Part shown: positions 1 to 12,503 of the stretch, one piece after another
Position numbering within the stretch: position 1 is the first letter of the stretch
Layout: each line of letters starts with the position of its first letter
Assembly (NCBI RefSeq): GCF_000002875.2
Contig: NC_009415.2
Location: 816,001-880,000 of the forward strand
DNA: 64,000 nucleotides
From: Leishmania infantum JPCM5
Lineage: Eukaryota; Euglenozoa; Kinetoplastea; Trypanosomatida; Trypanosomatidae
Reading direction: 5' to 3'
Made by a program: the position numbers and the translations under genes
Notes under the pieces: generated by a model
Database searches by the model: none
Seen by the model: only the letters and a program-made list of their open reading frames with translations
Told to the model about the DNA's origin: nothing

Positions 1-1424
1 CGTGTGGAGACAAAAGACGGCAGAGGGCGAAAACGGCAGCCACCTACTTGACCGCCCTCGGAGTGGTCGTGGTGGAGAGGACAGCTGATGGGAGAAGTCA
101 AGCTAGGCGGGGGCAGGGAGACGGGTGAGAGGAGGGAGTATGCGCCAGCAACGAAAAGAGGTGAGGGGAGAGAGTGAGAGGCAAAGCAGCGCGTGTCGCC
201 AGCGGGGACTCATAGAAGTCGATGAGCGCGCTGCTGGGGGCTGGTGGGTAGGCCAGCGCGAGGGGGGTGGGGACACGCATTACAAGGGATGTGCCAAGTT
301 CCCCGGCATGCGCAGTGGGTGCGGAGAGACCCCCTCCCTCTGCAAGAAAAGAGGGTGGGAAATAATTGCACCCCGGGACAGACCACACACGGACAGAGGG
401 GAACAGCAAAGAAAAGCGACGAGACAGCCCTGCCCAAGAAAGACTACGGTTCGAGTATGTTTGGGTCGGTAGAGGTGGAAGAGCGGAAAGGAGGAGATGA
501 GGGGTGCGTAAGGGGGCGGGGGCGGGGCGTGTCTGTCGCCTGTGGGCTGTTGCGGCCGATGGGAGTGGGTGTGAGCGAGCAAGGAGGAGAAGAGAGAGGA
601 GAGGAGTGGCATAGATAGGGAGAGAATAAAGGAGGCGCGCACGGCGAGGGGGTAATGTGAACGCAGTGGTAATGCAGTTGCTCTCTACGCTTCACGCTAG
701 CCGCAACTCTAGCGTGCCTGACGTGCAGCTGTGCATGGTAGGCACATGAGAGAATTCAAGCGAGCCAAGGCTGTACGACGTGGCGCAGCGGCACCAAGAT
801 CGCCATCGATTCTCCAGGCGAGTAGCGCGAAAGCTGCCTTTCCACCGTTTGCGCCACCGTAGGGTGGTGTGTGGGTCGCCGCTCCATTTCTGTTGTGAGA
901 CGGCGCTGGCGCTGTGCACTGAGGGAGCTTGCGGAAACCAAAGGAAGAGTAAAGGCGCGCGCGCAGGAGAAAAAAGCCAGCGCGAGGGGGCGTCATCCTC
1001 CGACACCGCGTCTTTCCGCCATTACCCTTTCACTTGCTCTTCCGCTGCCCCTCGCCCCTCGCCCCATCCCCACGAGCATGGCTTTTCCTGCCGTTGGGCA
1101 ACGACGCCGGCGACTTGCGTTGCCGGCAGAACACAAAGCGAAAAAAGTCGGGGTGAGACGGGGTGGCGAAAAGGCGGAGAGGGATACGATACGGTCCTAC
1201 AACATCCCCCCTCCACACACACACCCACACACGCACGTGCACACACATGTGCGTGCGTGCTTGTGCAGGGAGACAGGGGAAGAGGAGGAGAGCTCGAGCT
1301 GGTCAAGGCATCTACCGAACACCGACTGGCATGTGCGAACGCGCAACGCTGAGCATGCGCACGCGGGGCGCAGACTCTGCACCAAAAATGACAGAGACAG
1401 ACCTGACAAACTTTCCATTTCTTT
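1..1424. other. Non-coding, purine-rich stretch with no supported gene
   Basis: I see no reading frame with convincing protein character or codon bias on either strand. Many short frames are open because the DNA is purine-rich on the plus strand (GGAG/GAGA repeats) and contains short AC microsatellites near 1215-1250. It may be 3' UTR or spacer downstream of the ceramide synthase gene. Confidence 0.5.
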
Positions 1425-1990
1425 GTTCACCGTGCCCAGTTCTCTGTCGCAGCGCGTCAGCCATACACTACTCCACACGGCCCTGTCACAGGCCCCCATC
1501 GTCTGGTGCGAAGCAGCCATAGACACACGCGGTACAGCAGTGCGCCGACTCAGTTACCTGATAGCACGGCCTCTGACCCCAAACTCTGCTCACTCACCCG
1601 CCTCCCAGCCGCTTCTATTATGCCCGTAGCCACCCCTGGTGCACCCCCCTCCCGGTGGCCCAGGCTCCCCACCAGTGGGCAGCGAGGGGCGGCTGAGGTA
1701 CGCTGGCGTCACGCTGACACCCTGCCCATCACATGGGTGGCGCAAACGTGTCCACTGTCGAAGATCTCTCCCACACAACGCCATCCGCGGCCTCACTGCC
1801 GGCATCAGTGGGGGCATGCGTTGCTCCGACCCCCCTCTGCGTAGGTAGGCGCCTGACCCTCTCGCCACCAGAAGCGGTGCAGCATCGGCGGGGGATAGAG
1901 GGGCGGCTCGGCCCCCTCCCCCACACAAATGCACAGAGTGGGTGTGCACTGGACCCTGAGATGCCACGCACTGAGAGGGGTGCGTCCCCC
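1425..1990 (+). mobile_element. SIDER-like dispersed retroposon, copy a
   Basis: This segment shares a collinear series of words with 33550-34110, 43038-43598 and 62770-63205. Examples are 'ggtgcgaagcag' near 1505, 'ctgccggcatcagt' near 1798 and 'cgcactgagaggggtg' near 1967. The copies are strongly diverged and have no long frame. Size (about 0.55 kb), dispersal and lack of coding fit the SIDER short degenerate retroposons of Leishmania; that family assignment is inference. Ends are approximate. Confidence 0.55.
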
Positions 1991-4888
1991 TCCGTCCTCA
2001 GGAAGGTGAAACCGATTACGGGTACATATAAAGAGGGGATGCGATGGAGTTTAGGGAGCATGAAGCGAAGTACGCGTAGCACGGCAGAAGCGCCCGTGAA
2101 GGAAACGATGTTGCCGGGAGAGTGGCGGTGGTGGTGAATGGGGACGCCAAGGCTGATCGAGAGAAAAGGGTAGCCGGTGGGGTGTGGGTTGTGTGGGGGC
2201 GGAGGAAGCGCACAGTCCGCGAAAGACAGAGAGAAACGCACATCGAAATTGATGCAAAGAGGACGTTGCGTCAACACCTCGCCTTCGTTTTTTTTTTCCC
2301 GCTTCCTCGCTGCTGCCCCCTTGCTGTCTCAAGGTACGGAAAGGTGTCGAGGCCACGCCATGGGACCAGCGCCACGTACACCCATCGCATGCTCACATGA
2401 AGAAATATAGTTGCGCACCATCCCCCTTCACAGTGGTGACGCGCCTTGTTCGACGAGCTGCCCATGTCCACACGAAGAGAGAGAAGGCTGAGGTGAGAGG
2501 GAGCCCAGCGTAATGCCAACGTGCACACAACCGGGCAACGCCCCAAAAGGGGCCCAAAACGAACACAAAGAAAAAGTAAAAGATACACAGAGAAACCGTC
2601 ATGCGCACAGACACGGCCAAACGAAGATCCGTTACATCGCAAGTGGACTGGCGGGAGGTGGCAAGAGCTGCTAAGGGAGCGGTGCCCTTCCTCGGAGAGG
2701 ACGTTGGGGAGAGGTGAGGGCTGAAAAAAAAAAGAGACACGTTTATGTGGTGACTAACGGCGCACTGCATCTTTCGGTTTTCACTCTTCGCACCACAGTG
2801 GCGATGACAGTGACAGTGAAGAGAGAGAGAGAGGGAGGGAGGTAGGGCGTGGCCTGCCTGGCAGAGCTGCAGCTGTGGATTGACATTGGGGTTCCTTAGC
2901 GGCATTCAACAAGAAAATGAGGTCTCTGCAGCTGCAGAAAAAGGAAAGGAGACTCGCGCTCACATCGATTGCCTGCACACCCTCTCGTCTTTCCTTCGTG
3001 CCTGAAAAACAGTGAAAAACGAGCCAACGCACACCAGAGTATAGCAGGGGAGAGAGAAGAAAAGGCACATCACGCGAACGCGCGCGAGTGAGTGCGTACG
3101 TCTATAGGGGGTGGCGTAGAAGGGAGTATAGAGAGCCCTCCATAAGAGGGAAAAGGCCGCCAGGGGAGGGAGAGGACGTATTGCACACCAAAGAAGAGAA
3201 ACTACCCACACACGCGATACAACACGGGAGTCGTGCTGAGGAGAATGGAAGGGGGGGGGGGGCAGAAAGAAAGGCGTAAGAGCAAGAGGAGAGGGAGAGG
3301 CGAGAAGCCGCACCGCAAGAATCCGAAAGGCACACGCGCACGATGTATATATGTATACATATATACATACATGATGTATGCGTAGAGAGGGAGAGAGCCG
3401 AGGCGAGGAGAGGCGGGGTCAGACCAAAAGGAAACGCCGAACGGAGCCGCGAAAGGGAGCAACTAATAATGCTAATAATAATAAAAGACAGGGCATTGAG
3501 GGGCACGAGGGAAAAAAGACAACATGTGTACGTGCTCCGTGCATGAGTGTGAGAGAGAAAGCGATCGACAGGCAGTCAAGAATGGGTGGGTTCGGGAGGA
3601 CCGTTACTTCGAACAGAGACGGGAATCAAGAGAGAAGGTTTTGATGGAGGTGCGGCAAAAACGGAAAGAAAAACAAAGAAGAGACGAGAAAAAACAAAGA
3701 AAGCAAGGAGATGCAACGCTTTTGGAATAAGTGTTTAGATTTCGAGTCGGAATTGCGATGCACCACAGCAGCCCCGTGTCACGCCGGCCGTATTGTTGGC
3801 AGTTTGCATCCCTTCACATCCGCTTGCTGCATGATGCTCGCCTCCTTTGCATTCGCCTACACGCCCACGCGCACGCATGACACACGGCATCCACAGCATA
3901 TATACATATGTGACGAGCAAGTAAGTGCACGTGCCAGGTCACAGGCGCCCGCATACACAAGCAAAGAGATAGGAAAGGAATATGTCGTGAGGCACTAGTC
4001 AGAAATCGGAAGTTGCTCCGCCAAGGCGGAAATCGACACAACGAAGCAAGCAAGCAGAAAGAAAAGAGACAAATGCGTTCCCTCACTCCTGTGACGAAGC
4101 ATATTTTGCTATCAAGAGATCTCTTTCCCGCTGACGGACACTCGAATACCCGAGCGGCACACACACGCATGCAATCGAAATCGGCATCGACACCTTCAGT
4201 GACACTTCCAACTATTTTTGTTTTAGATGTCTGAGGGGTGTGTATTAGGTGCTGCAGAGGCGGACGGGAAGCATCATGCAAACGAGAGCAGTCTCACACT
4301 CACGCAATGCACACAAAACACGTACACCGATACACATCAATGCACGCACGTGGGTGCGCGTGTGAACCACGACGAACAACTCACACACACACACACACAC
4401 GCGAAAAAAAAAGGGAATGCGTAGTAGTGCCCTCCCCCCTCCTCCTACACACATACTCACATACACATGCGGTATAGCTGAGGTGCGAAGCGACGGAAGA
4501 AGCAAAACACGACAAGGCCGAGAAAACAAAGGAACACGACAACAGGGTCGTTGAGAGAGAGAGAGGGAGGTGGTGGTGGTAATGGGGCTGTGTGGTGACG
4601 AGAGGACGTCGAGGGCAGACACATGCACACACACGAGACCGAGTGGTTGCCAGCAGCTCTTCCACTATGGCACCATAACGGCAGGCTTACGAAGCCGTGC
4701 TTTCACATCAGGCACATACGAATGCCAGAATGCACGCAAGGCACATCGACAGAGAAACGAAGAAAGCACAAGAAGGGGAAGTTGGTGGCGGTGATGAGCG
4801 AGAGCGCGCCGAGACGCGTCCATAATTGCACCCTCTTTCGCCACAGCGACTGCTCGCACACGCGTGTCCTGCCGCGGTGCACCACAAG
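1991..4888. other. Intergenic, low-complexity
   Basis: No supported gene. It holds poly-purine stretches, a G run near 3250-3260, an AT-rich TATATATG/ATACAT patch at 3342-3374 and an AC microsatellite at about 4381-4401. Pyrimidine-rich stretches on the minus strand could act in RNA processing but no start codon can be paired with them. Confidence 0.45.
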
Positions 4889-5311
4889 TTAGGCAGGTGC
4901 CGTGTCGGGTTCAGGCACCGCTGCGTCTCTGTCGAGTGCAAGGTGCGGCGGTGGTTTGGCAGAGAAGCCGATGCACATGGGGCCTCCCTGTAGAGAGGCG
5001 ATCATGACCACAACTGTAGCAGCAGATGCAGCAGGTGTTTCCACTTGAAGCGTAGAGGCTTGGAGGCAAGAGCCCGCAAGCGGAACTGACGCAGACGGAT
5101 CTTCCTCTCCTCCATCGCCCGCCAGACGGTAAGTGTAAACGGAGGTGCCCGGCTCAGCCACGGAGACGGCATCGGGCTCCTGCAAAGTACGGCTTGCCCA
5201 TGCTTCCGTTGTGCTCTGACCGCGCGCACTCTGCTTGCCTTGATCACCATTGACACCGCTGTCCACCGTGATAATGGTGGCTTCTCTATATGCAGTGGGT
5301 CGCGTTCCCAT
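4889..5311 (-). CDS. Hypothetical short protein, uncertain
   Basis: An ATG-started frame of 140 codons. I do not recognise the product. The predicted protein is acidic and rich in Ala, Ser, Gly and Val, without a clear membrane span or motif. Third-position GC is only moderate overall, higher in the middle. Immediately to the right (5290-5650) other frames on both strands look coding-like, including hydrophobic stretches on the plus strand, so this may be the end of a broken gene. No good pyrimidine tract and AG sits just upstream. It would be the gene downstream of the ceramide synthase in the same polycistron. It could well be a chance frame. Confidence 0.22.
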   Translation of the reverse strand: MGTRPTAYREATIITVDSGVNGDQGKQSARGQSTTEAWASRTLQEPDAVSVAEPGTSVYTYRLAGDGGEEDPSASVPLAGSCLQASTLQVETPAASAATVVVMIASLQGGPMCIGFSAKPPPHLALDRDAAVPEPDTAPA

Positions 5312-5649
5312 TCGCTGCCGCCAGCGTCTCCGGGTTTGTGCTGCTGCTACTGACCTGCACTCGCACGTTCAGAGCCATCGTCAAGCGTGTCGCTGACCTC
5401 AGCGCAGCAAAGGCAGAAGAGGGCGGTACCGCAGCCCGAAAGAAGCTCCATCAGGACTGCGGCGGCGACGACAACCACAACGTGGGGAGCAGAGATGACG
5501 ATAACACCGTCTGGCCTGACTTTTTTAGCCCTTGTGCTCTGGATGATCCGGTTTCTGATCCTCTTGGAACTCTTACTGTTTTTCGTTCTGTATGCGAGGA
5601 GCCCCCCCCCCCACCGGAGGTCGTGTGCTTGTCTGTGTGTTGTGCGTGA

Positions 5650-7574
5650 GTGTTGATGGTCGATGGAACGCGGTGTAGGTGAGGCGAAGAAAGGTGCGCT
5701 GAAAGGGAAGGCGAGAAAGGGAGCGAGTGGCGTGGCGTGGGGTAGAGCGGCGTCGATGGAATCACCGATAAAAAGAGGAGAAAGAGTGATAGAGGCACAT
5801 CGATACAGGAGGAGGAATGGAAAAGCATAAGGAAAACACCTCGAGAACACAGCATCACACGCACACGTTGTCGGTGAGTGCACATCCATTGAAGCAAAAC
5901 TGTACAAAGGCAGACACACATACACACACACGAAAAAAAAACAAGTGTGCAGAAAGATGGCACGCGCTGTGTGAGCACTGCTCACGCGTTATGCATTTGT
6001 AAGGGTGCACCGATAAAGTGGTGATGGAGAAGCAGGAGAGAGGCGTTGGACAGTATATCCGGGGAGGAAGGGTAGGGGGCAGCGAGAACAAGCGTTGCAC
6101 ACGTAGAAGAGCCGGCTAGCCGTGGAGGGAGGGGGAGGGGCGGCGGAATGATGACAGACGTGGTGAGTTGTCTGCAGGAAAAGGGGGCAAAAATGCCAGA
6201 GAGAGAGAGCAAGACGATGCAGAGGCGCACAAAGTTTGATGCGGGCGCCTTCGGCAAAATGCCTTCGCAGCACAGCAACAAGGGTCAGGCTTCTCGGCAT
6301 GGCGCTGCTCTTGGCGACGCGTGGATGCACACCACGTGAGCGACCGCAGGAAAACACAATCTCGGCTTTAAGAGAAGTGGCTCTCTCACGTCCAGACAGC
6401 ATGCTTATGTGCCTTTGCAGGCGACTCAAACCCCCCGAGTAGCCGATTGCTAAACGCTCTCCCTTCTTTTCCTTTTTCGAAGACGCAATTGATGATGATC
6501 ACTCAGAGAGCTCTGCAAACATTAAGGGAGGGGCGAGTCAGTGGCAGCAACATGAACATAAGAAGGGTGCATGCACACCGGTACAAACTGCAGCAGTCCC
6601 AATTTAGGCCTACAAGCGAGCCGAACACAATCACTAGGAATTCAGGTGGCTACATGATGGATTGTTGTCGCAGCGTATCTAGCGTCCTACTTCCACGCGT
6701 GTGAGTACTTCCACCAGCACACGTATACACCACTAATCGGGCTGGCATAGTACCAGGCACACGGCGAAAGACGAAAAAGGCACAAAGAAGAAAACTTGCC
6801 AACCAGCCAACCAACAACACACACACACACACACACAAACACAGGAGAGAGAAGGAGCAACACAGAGCTGAGAAGGCACAGCGGGATGGCTAGCACGCGG
6901 TATGGCCATACGCATCGAATTCGCGCGCGCAATAAAGAAAGAAAAGGAAAAAAAGTGGGAGGAGCCGCTGTCTCTCGCTCTCTCTATCGCTCTCATACTT
7001 TCGACCCTTCACCCCTCGGCCCACACCCGAGGCCGCCGCCGCTGGCGCTCGCCCGCGCTCAAAAAAAAAACAAGGGCACCACATAACAAAACAGAGACAG
7101 CAAAAGACGCGCTGCCCCTCTACAGGCAGACTCTCCGCTCATTAGCTCCCATACAAGTAGTAATCCGAAACACACGTACATATGCAGATGCGTCTGTGTG
7201 TGTTTGTGCTTCTGGCGGCCTGTCTGCAGATCTAAACAGCCGCTTCGACAAAAAGAAGACCAGAAGAAGGGTGACGGTCGTGGTGGCAGTGGCAAGACGG
7301 ATCGATAGAGAAAAGGAGCCGTTCCAGGTCGCGTCCGCCTCTGTGTGTGCCAGCGGATTGCCCCCACCCCTCTCCCCACAAACCTTTAAAGCCGGCTACT
7401 TTATGAAACAGGCAAAACAAAGTAATGATAAAAAATATCGCATCCCCCGAACACACAAGTGCGCGAAGCGCGTAGGAGATGACTCGCTCGCTGTCGACAG
7501 CGGAGATGAAAGCTTCTTTTCGTCTTCCATTGGGCGTATTTTTCTTTGTGTGTGCGTTGTTGTTCGTCTTTCGA
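5650..7574. other. Intergenic region downstream of the ceramide synthase gene
   Basis: No supported gene. As the region 3' of a minus-strand gene ending at 7575, it should contain that gene's 3' UTR and polyadenylation area. It contains AC microsatellites (about 5918-5935 and 6818-6838), poly-A runs and AT-rich patches. The 305-codon plus-strand frame at 6902-7819 overlaps the true gene end and has a composition typical of spacer. Confidence 0.5.
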
Positions 7575-8960
7575 CTACTCCTTCCGTTTGGAGGAGCCGC
7601 GGCGCTGCGAGCGGTTGCGAGTCGACGTCAGGGATGAAGACAAGGACGGCGCGGCTTTGCTCTCGCGCGCTACATTGCGCTGTTGCATGCCTTTGCCTTC
7701 CTCAGCGGCGGCGGCGCCGTTCGATTCCGTCAGCGACCTCTGATGGCCACACGAGGGGCACTCGGAATCCTCCTCATCGTCGGAACGGATGTCCCTTAGT
7801 TCTCCACCCTTCGCAATAGACAGTGACAAAACAATGATGAGGACCGCCCAGTACACATGCAGCCCCTGCAGCGCCACGTTCAGCAGGAAGACGAGCATCC
7901 ACATGTTGAAGTTGCCGTGACGCACCTTGGGGGACATGCGGATTGTTGCCTTGCCCATAAAAGGCAGGCAGTAGAGTCGAAAAAAGAAGAAGAGCAAAGT
8001 GAAGGCGGCAAAGCAGCAGTTCAAGCTCAGCTCTGAGACGACGCACCGCTGCAGGAACGACTTCCGGTGCGCCTTGCTGTTCCTCTCCTCGGCATTCTTG
8101 GTGTTGCGGCGCTCCCGACGCGCAGTCTCTTCCTGCCACATGTAGTGGAGGGACTTGCTGACAGACAGCATGATGTCGGAGGCATCGTGGATGAAGAGCA
8201 CGTAAGCGCCAAAGCGGTGCTCGAGACCGATGTGGGAGCAGAGAATGAGCAGCAGCGTCGTGATGTGGTGCACCGCGTACTCCAAAAAGTCCGACCGCTT
8301 CATGTGGCGCTCAATGATGAAGAGGGAGCAGAGCTCGGCAAAGTAGAAGGCCAGGCCGTAGTGGTAGTACATGATCAGCTCCTCTGGCGGGTTGTACGGG
8401 TGCGGCAGCAGCAGGTGCAAGCTGGCTTCGTCGTCGAGCGGCAGTTTGAACCAGGGCTGATCACGCTGGACGTAGTAACCGAAGCAGGAGGAGGCAAAAT
8501 AGAACATCGACAGCCACATCTGGTTCTGAAACTTCATGATCTTTTTCCGATTGCGTGGTGACAGGGAGGCCACGCCACGCTTGCCGGAAGCGATGCCGCG
8601 ATGGCGGCATGTGGATTTCTCTGTGACGACGCCCATGTAGATGCCAAAGCGCGCGAACGGCTCGCGGCAGAGGTAGCGGATCAACATAATACCCAGGAAC
8701 CAGTACACGGCCGGGTACAGCACCAAGAGCAAGCTCACATCCATTCCCCAGCCGCTGCAGCCCACACCGACTTTGTCTTGGTAAGCCTTGATGTTGAGGA
8801 AGGCGCTTGGCAGCTCCGACCAATTCAGTGTGGTGCGTGCAGTATCCAGGGTGCGGCGGGATGCGTTGGTTGGATCAGGTATATAGAGCTCCGCCAGAGA
8901 TGCGTACGGGCTGCCGATTCCCTGAACCCGCATGGTCTCCGCAGAGTAACGAAGCGCCAT
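7575..8960 (-). CDS. Ceramide synthase-like (Lag1/TLC domain) protein
   Basis: A 461-residue multi-span protein of the TRAM-LAG1-CLN8 family, which N-acylates sphingoid bases to (dihydro)ceramide in the ER membrane. The two halves of the Lag1 motif are visible: HHITT at residues 231-235 and HDASD at 258-262, followed by a Ser-Lys-rich helix, as in active ceramide synthases. Hydrophobic spans lie at about 74-96, 148-165, 199-216, 228-266, 307-330 and 354-382. The tail is hydrophilic, with an acidic patch, a CPSC pair at 401-404 and a basic C-terminus. The start is the ATG at 8960: the frame stays open to about 9044 but has no other ATG, and a pyrimidine tract with AG acceptor lies just upstream. 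The gene looks intact. Family assignment is firm; substrate chain length cannot be read from the sequence. Confidence 0.9.
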   Translation of the reverse strand: MALRYSAETMRVQGIGSPYASLAELYIPDPTNASRRTLDTARTTLNWSELPSAFLNIKAYQDKVGVGCSGWGMDVSLLLVLYPAVYWFLGIMLIRYLCREPFARFGIYMGVVTEKSTCRHRGIASGKRGVASLSPRNRKKIMKFQNQMWLSMFYFASSCFGYYVQRDQPWFKLPLDDEASLHLLLPHPYNPPEELIMYYHYGLAFYFAELCSLFIIERHMKRSDFLEYAVHHITTLLLILCSHIGLEHRFGAYVLFIHDASDIMLSVSKSLHYMWQEETARRERRNTKNAEERNSKAHRKSFLQRCVVSELSLNCCFAAFTLLFFFFRLYCLPFMGKATIRMSPKVRHGNFNMWMLVFLLNVALQGLHVYWAVLIIVLSLSIAKGGELRDIRSDDEEDSECPSCGHQRSLTESNGAAAAEEGKGMQQRNVARESKAAPSLSSSLTSTRNRSQRRGSSKRKE

Positions 8961-8975
8961 GATGCTCAGCAGCAG

Positions 8976-9001
8976 CTGCGCGGGTACGAAGAAAAAGACA
9001 G
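8976..9001 (-). promoter_or_regulatory. Predicted spliced-leader acceptor for the ceramide synthase gene
   Basis: Read on the minus strand, a pyrimidine tract (8988-9001) is followed by CGCAG ending at 8976, 15 bases before the ATG at 8960. Another AG at 9003-9004 follows a longer T/C-rich run and is an alternative. This arrangement is standard for trans-splicing in trypanosomatids; the exact site is inferred. Confidence 0.5.
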
Positions 9002-9044
9002 GCTGTAGCGAGGCAGAGAAAGGAATAAAGGTAATCAAGAGCAC

Positions 9045-12000
9045 AGCTACAGCGCAACAGAGGAGCTACATAAAGACAGGGACGGCTATGCATGTAGAGG
9101 AGTGATTGTACGTGTTTCTTGTATGCATGTGGGCGGTCTGCTACACGGTGATAGAAGAGGAGGCAGCACAGCGACAACGGGAATCTTAAAGGCGTAAGGT
9201 ATTTGATAGTGAGAAAGGAGAGAAAACAGCCCGCGAAAAAAAAAGTGCGTGTGTGTGGGGAGAGGGCGGTGATAAGAAAAAGAGATGTGAGGTACGCTGG
9301 CTGAGCCGACCACAGACACACGCAACACAAGAGTGAAGAAGACGTAGGAGAAAAAAACGAGCACGTGATACGCTTCTTAGCGCGTTGCCTCTTCCACACA
9401 CACCCTCTTCCTTTTCTCAGGCAGACTGTAAAACGGGAGAGAGAGAGGGATGGAGGGAGTAATGCACAAGAGCGAGTGGGCGATTAGGCGACGGCTATCA
9501 CTCGGAGCTGAGAAACGACCACGTTATATATATGTGTGTGTGCGCGCGGGTTAGGAGCGGAGGAGGTAAAGGTGGGCAGAGAAATTGTGCGTGGATCCGT
9601 TATGCTTATCTCGGTTATAAGCTACACATATGCTGCGTGTGTATGCGTACATGTGTGCACTTCCAGCAGCGTTGAGCAGTGAGTTTTCCCATATATGTAT
9701 TGTACCGATGTGCAAGGGGCAGAGGTGGAAAAGGAGAGAGGAGAGGGAGGGGGGATCATGGACAGAAACGGAATGGTAGGGGACCGGAGGTGCGTCCGCT
9801 TAAAGAGGGAGGGCTTCTTTCAACGAAGGAAGGCAGGACCACGATGAAGAAGGGGAGAAGTAGCCGTGAGATTTTCTGGCATTCCGCATGGAAGAGAAAA
9901 AAGAGAGGTGGGCTACGCTCATCGTTTCGCTATCACATGCGGCGCTGCAGTGCTGAAAAAGGGAGTCTTTGTTGCTGTTCTGACTACTTCAGAGATCCTC
10001 TCTTCCTTTGTGAGCATGTAACGCATGTTAAGGGGAAGAGACGGAAGGGATAGTGCTGCTCCCTCTCTCTGCGTTGGCATACTCGTTGCGACCTCAAGAA
10101 AAGCGGGGGGTTTGTGTCTCACGCCGATGGGATTCTGTGTGCAGGGTGAGTGCGCATGTGTGCCGCCTGCAGAGGCATGAGACACAGAGCCGCAGGTCAC
10201 ATCGATCCCCACGCGCACGTCCACTCCCCCTCCAAAAACAACAACAAAAAACAACGAAACCGTGGGCAGGTGCCAAGTCCTTTTCCTTTCGCTTTTCGGC
10301 GTCGACAGTGGAAGCGGTGCAGGAAAAGAAGCGCTGCATCACAGAACAACAAAGCAATCTGGAAAAAGAAAAGAGGTGCGAGTGCTCTTGCCAACGAGGT
10401 GAAGCGAACCAGAGCGAGAAATACGGAAGCCGAGAGCGAAGGGACACTTGATCATGATATGCATATGCGCAGTTTTTCTCTCATCGGTAAGCCACTTCCT
10501 CTTCCACATCGCAGTATCCCGACACGAACATCAGCTTATTGAGCAGGAAAAAGAAGACGCGAGTGCAGAAGGCAGAGCCGCGTGCACACACACGCGGCTC
10601 GTGGAGTTAGTCCGCTTCTCTGAGAGAGGACGGGAGAGGAGTGGCGCACACGCCTACGCCCAGCTGCGCACGATTCACACATATATGAGAGAAAGGGAGT
10701 GGGGGCGGGGTGGGGTGCTCCGAGCAGAGCCACCACGAGGCATCGCCGAGGCCAGACAAGGCCAGAAAGAGAGCATTAACTGATAATAGCGAAGGGCAGC
10801 AGAAGAAGGAGGGGCGAAGGGAGACGCTGATGTGTGCATCACGCAGATGCGAGGATAGAGACTAGAGGAAAGCACCAGCAAGCGAAGTATTATGTATACG
10901 GGCATTTCTGTAGAACCATCTACTATAGCAGAACAGACAATAACTCCCTCCACGCATATCGGCACCACACCGGACCATGCGTTTCCGCTAGCGGTTTCCA
11001 GCGCGTGCACACAGTTGCGCATTGCATGCCCGCCGGCCACTTGCGCAGCCGCCGACGAGAAGGCCACGATGGATGGGAAATGAGTGAGGACAGAGTCAGG
11101 CATCGAGCACGACCCCATAGAAGAGGCGACGAAACTGAGAGAGGATGCACGTAGGACGGAAGCAAAAAAAAACGAAAAAAAAACAGTGTAAAGACATCAG
11201 GAGGAAAATAAAAGAGGGAAACAAGCCCACGCAGACCGCAGTGCGTGCGTTTGTGTGAGAGAGAGGGCGGGAAAGGATAGGCCGAGCGCAGCCGATGAAG
11301 AGAACAGCCTCCCCCCCGGGAAAACACAGAGGACACAAGACATAAAAAAAGGCAACAGAGAAAGACGCAGAAGAGGCTCAAGACCAAAAACAAAGGGAAA
11401 ACACAATAATAAAGGCTTCAGGCGCAGCGAGTGGTTTGGACGTTTTTCAAACTCCAGTGCATGCAGCTCCTCTTTTTCATTGCGCCTCCAACCATATTTT
11501 TGTTGCTCCTTTCCTTTCCACCTCAAGCTCGCTACCGCGTCTTTCATGCTATCGGATTTCCTCATGTCAGTGCTGCTATGGTGGTAGTAGATGACGGCTC
11601 CTAAATGATGGGCTTCGCCCTTTCCGCCCGCCTAAAAGGGGTCGCCGTCTTACCCGGCTGTCTCTTTCGATTCTCTCTTTCAGTGCAGACGATAGGTGAA
11701 TGAAGACGCGCCGCTAGATTCCCCATCATCACGCACACCCTCACAGACACTTACACATTCCAACAAAAAAAGGAAAAAGACAAATTCTCACCAAACCAAA
11801 AGAAATCAAAAAGCAAAACTAGTGTACATGGATGCGTTGGCTCGTCCGCACGCGCGTGTGTGGCCTCGTAAGAATGCCTCTCAGACAAGGATGGGAACGA
11901 CGGACAGTGCGCTTCTCTCCACGCGAACGCACGACACAGATGAGCCGAAGGAGAGGAAGAAAACGATAAGCGGATAAATCGAAAGTAAAAACTAATACCA

Positions 12001-12261
12001 GATCCACGAGGGTTGAGCAGAATTGGACAAAGGCTAAATAAGAGGGAAAACTATCGCCGACAACACAGCGCATCACGACGACTTTCGTCGCGCCGGCGGC
12101 GCAGGATGGAGAGCCTGAAACACACAAACAACAGCAACAAAAAGATGCGAAAGGCAACAGCGATGCGACACTCGACATCCACAAAGAAGCAAACACAGAA
12201 TCACAGATGCAGCGTCTTGTCGGCGACTTTCCAGCGGAGATGGGGGTAGGGAAACGTACAC
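9045..12261. other. Intergenic spacer between ceramide synthase and transporter copy 1
   Basis: 3.2 kb without a supported gene. It holds poly-A/poly-purine runs, a TATATATGTGTGTG patch at about 9526-9545 and several AC-rich stretches. All frames are short and have spacer-like composition. It should contain the 5' region of the ceramide synthase gene and the distal 3' UTR of the transporter transcript. Confidence 0.5.
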
Positions 12262-12503
12262 GGAGCGCAGTGCTCGAGGGAGGGGGCCAGGGAGGGCAGG
12301 CACGTGCGCACACACGCGTCCCTCCTTCCAACCCTCGCGGGGGGTGGAGAGGGAAAACGGTGCTGGGGTCCTCGCATGGCCACCCGGGGACAGCGGTGCG
12401 CACATGCACGTGAATGTCCGGGGACCCCCTCCGGACGCTTGGCAGTTTGCTGTGGCGGTTTGCTTGGTGGTTCTGCACGCGAAGCGGCAGTCACAGGCCT
12501 CGG

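Noticed and set aside
6902..7819. 305-codon plus-strand frame
   Set aside because: Ser/Arg/Pro-rich translation of spacer, overlapping the end of the real ceramide synthase gene on the other strand.
8961..9044. Extending the ceramide synthase upstream to 9044
   Set aside because: That start codon is GTG and the hydrophobic extra segment is the translation of the pyrimidine tract of the splice acceptor.
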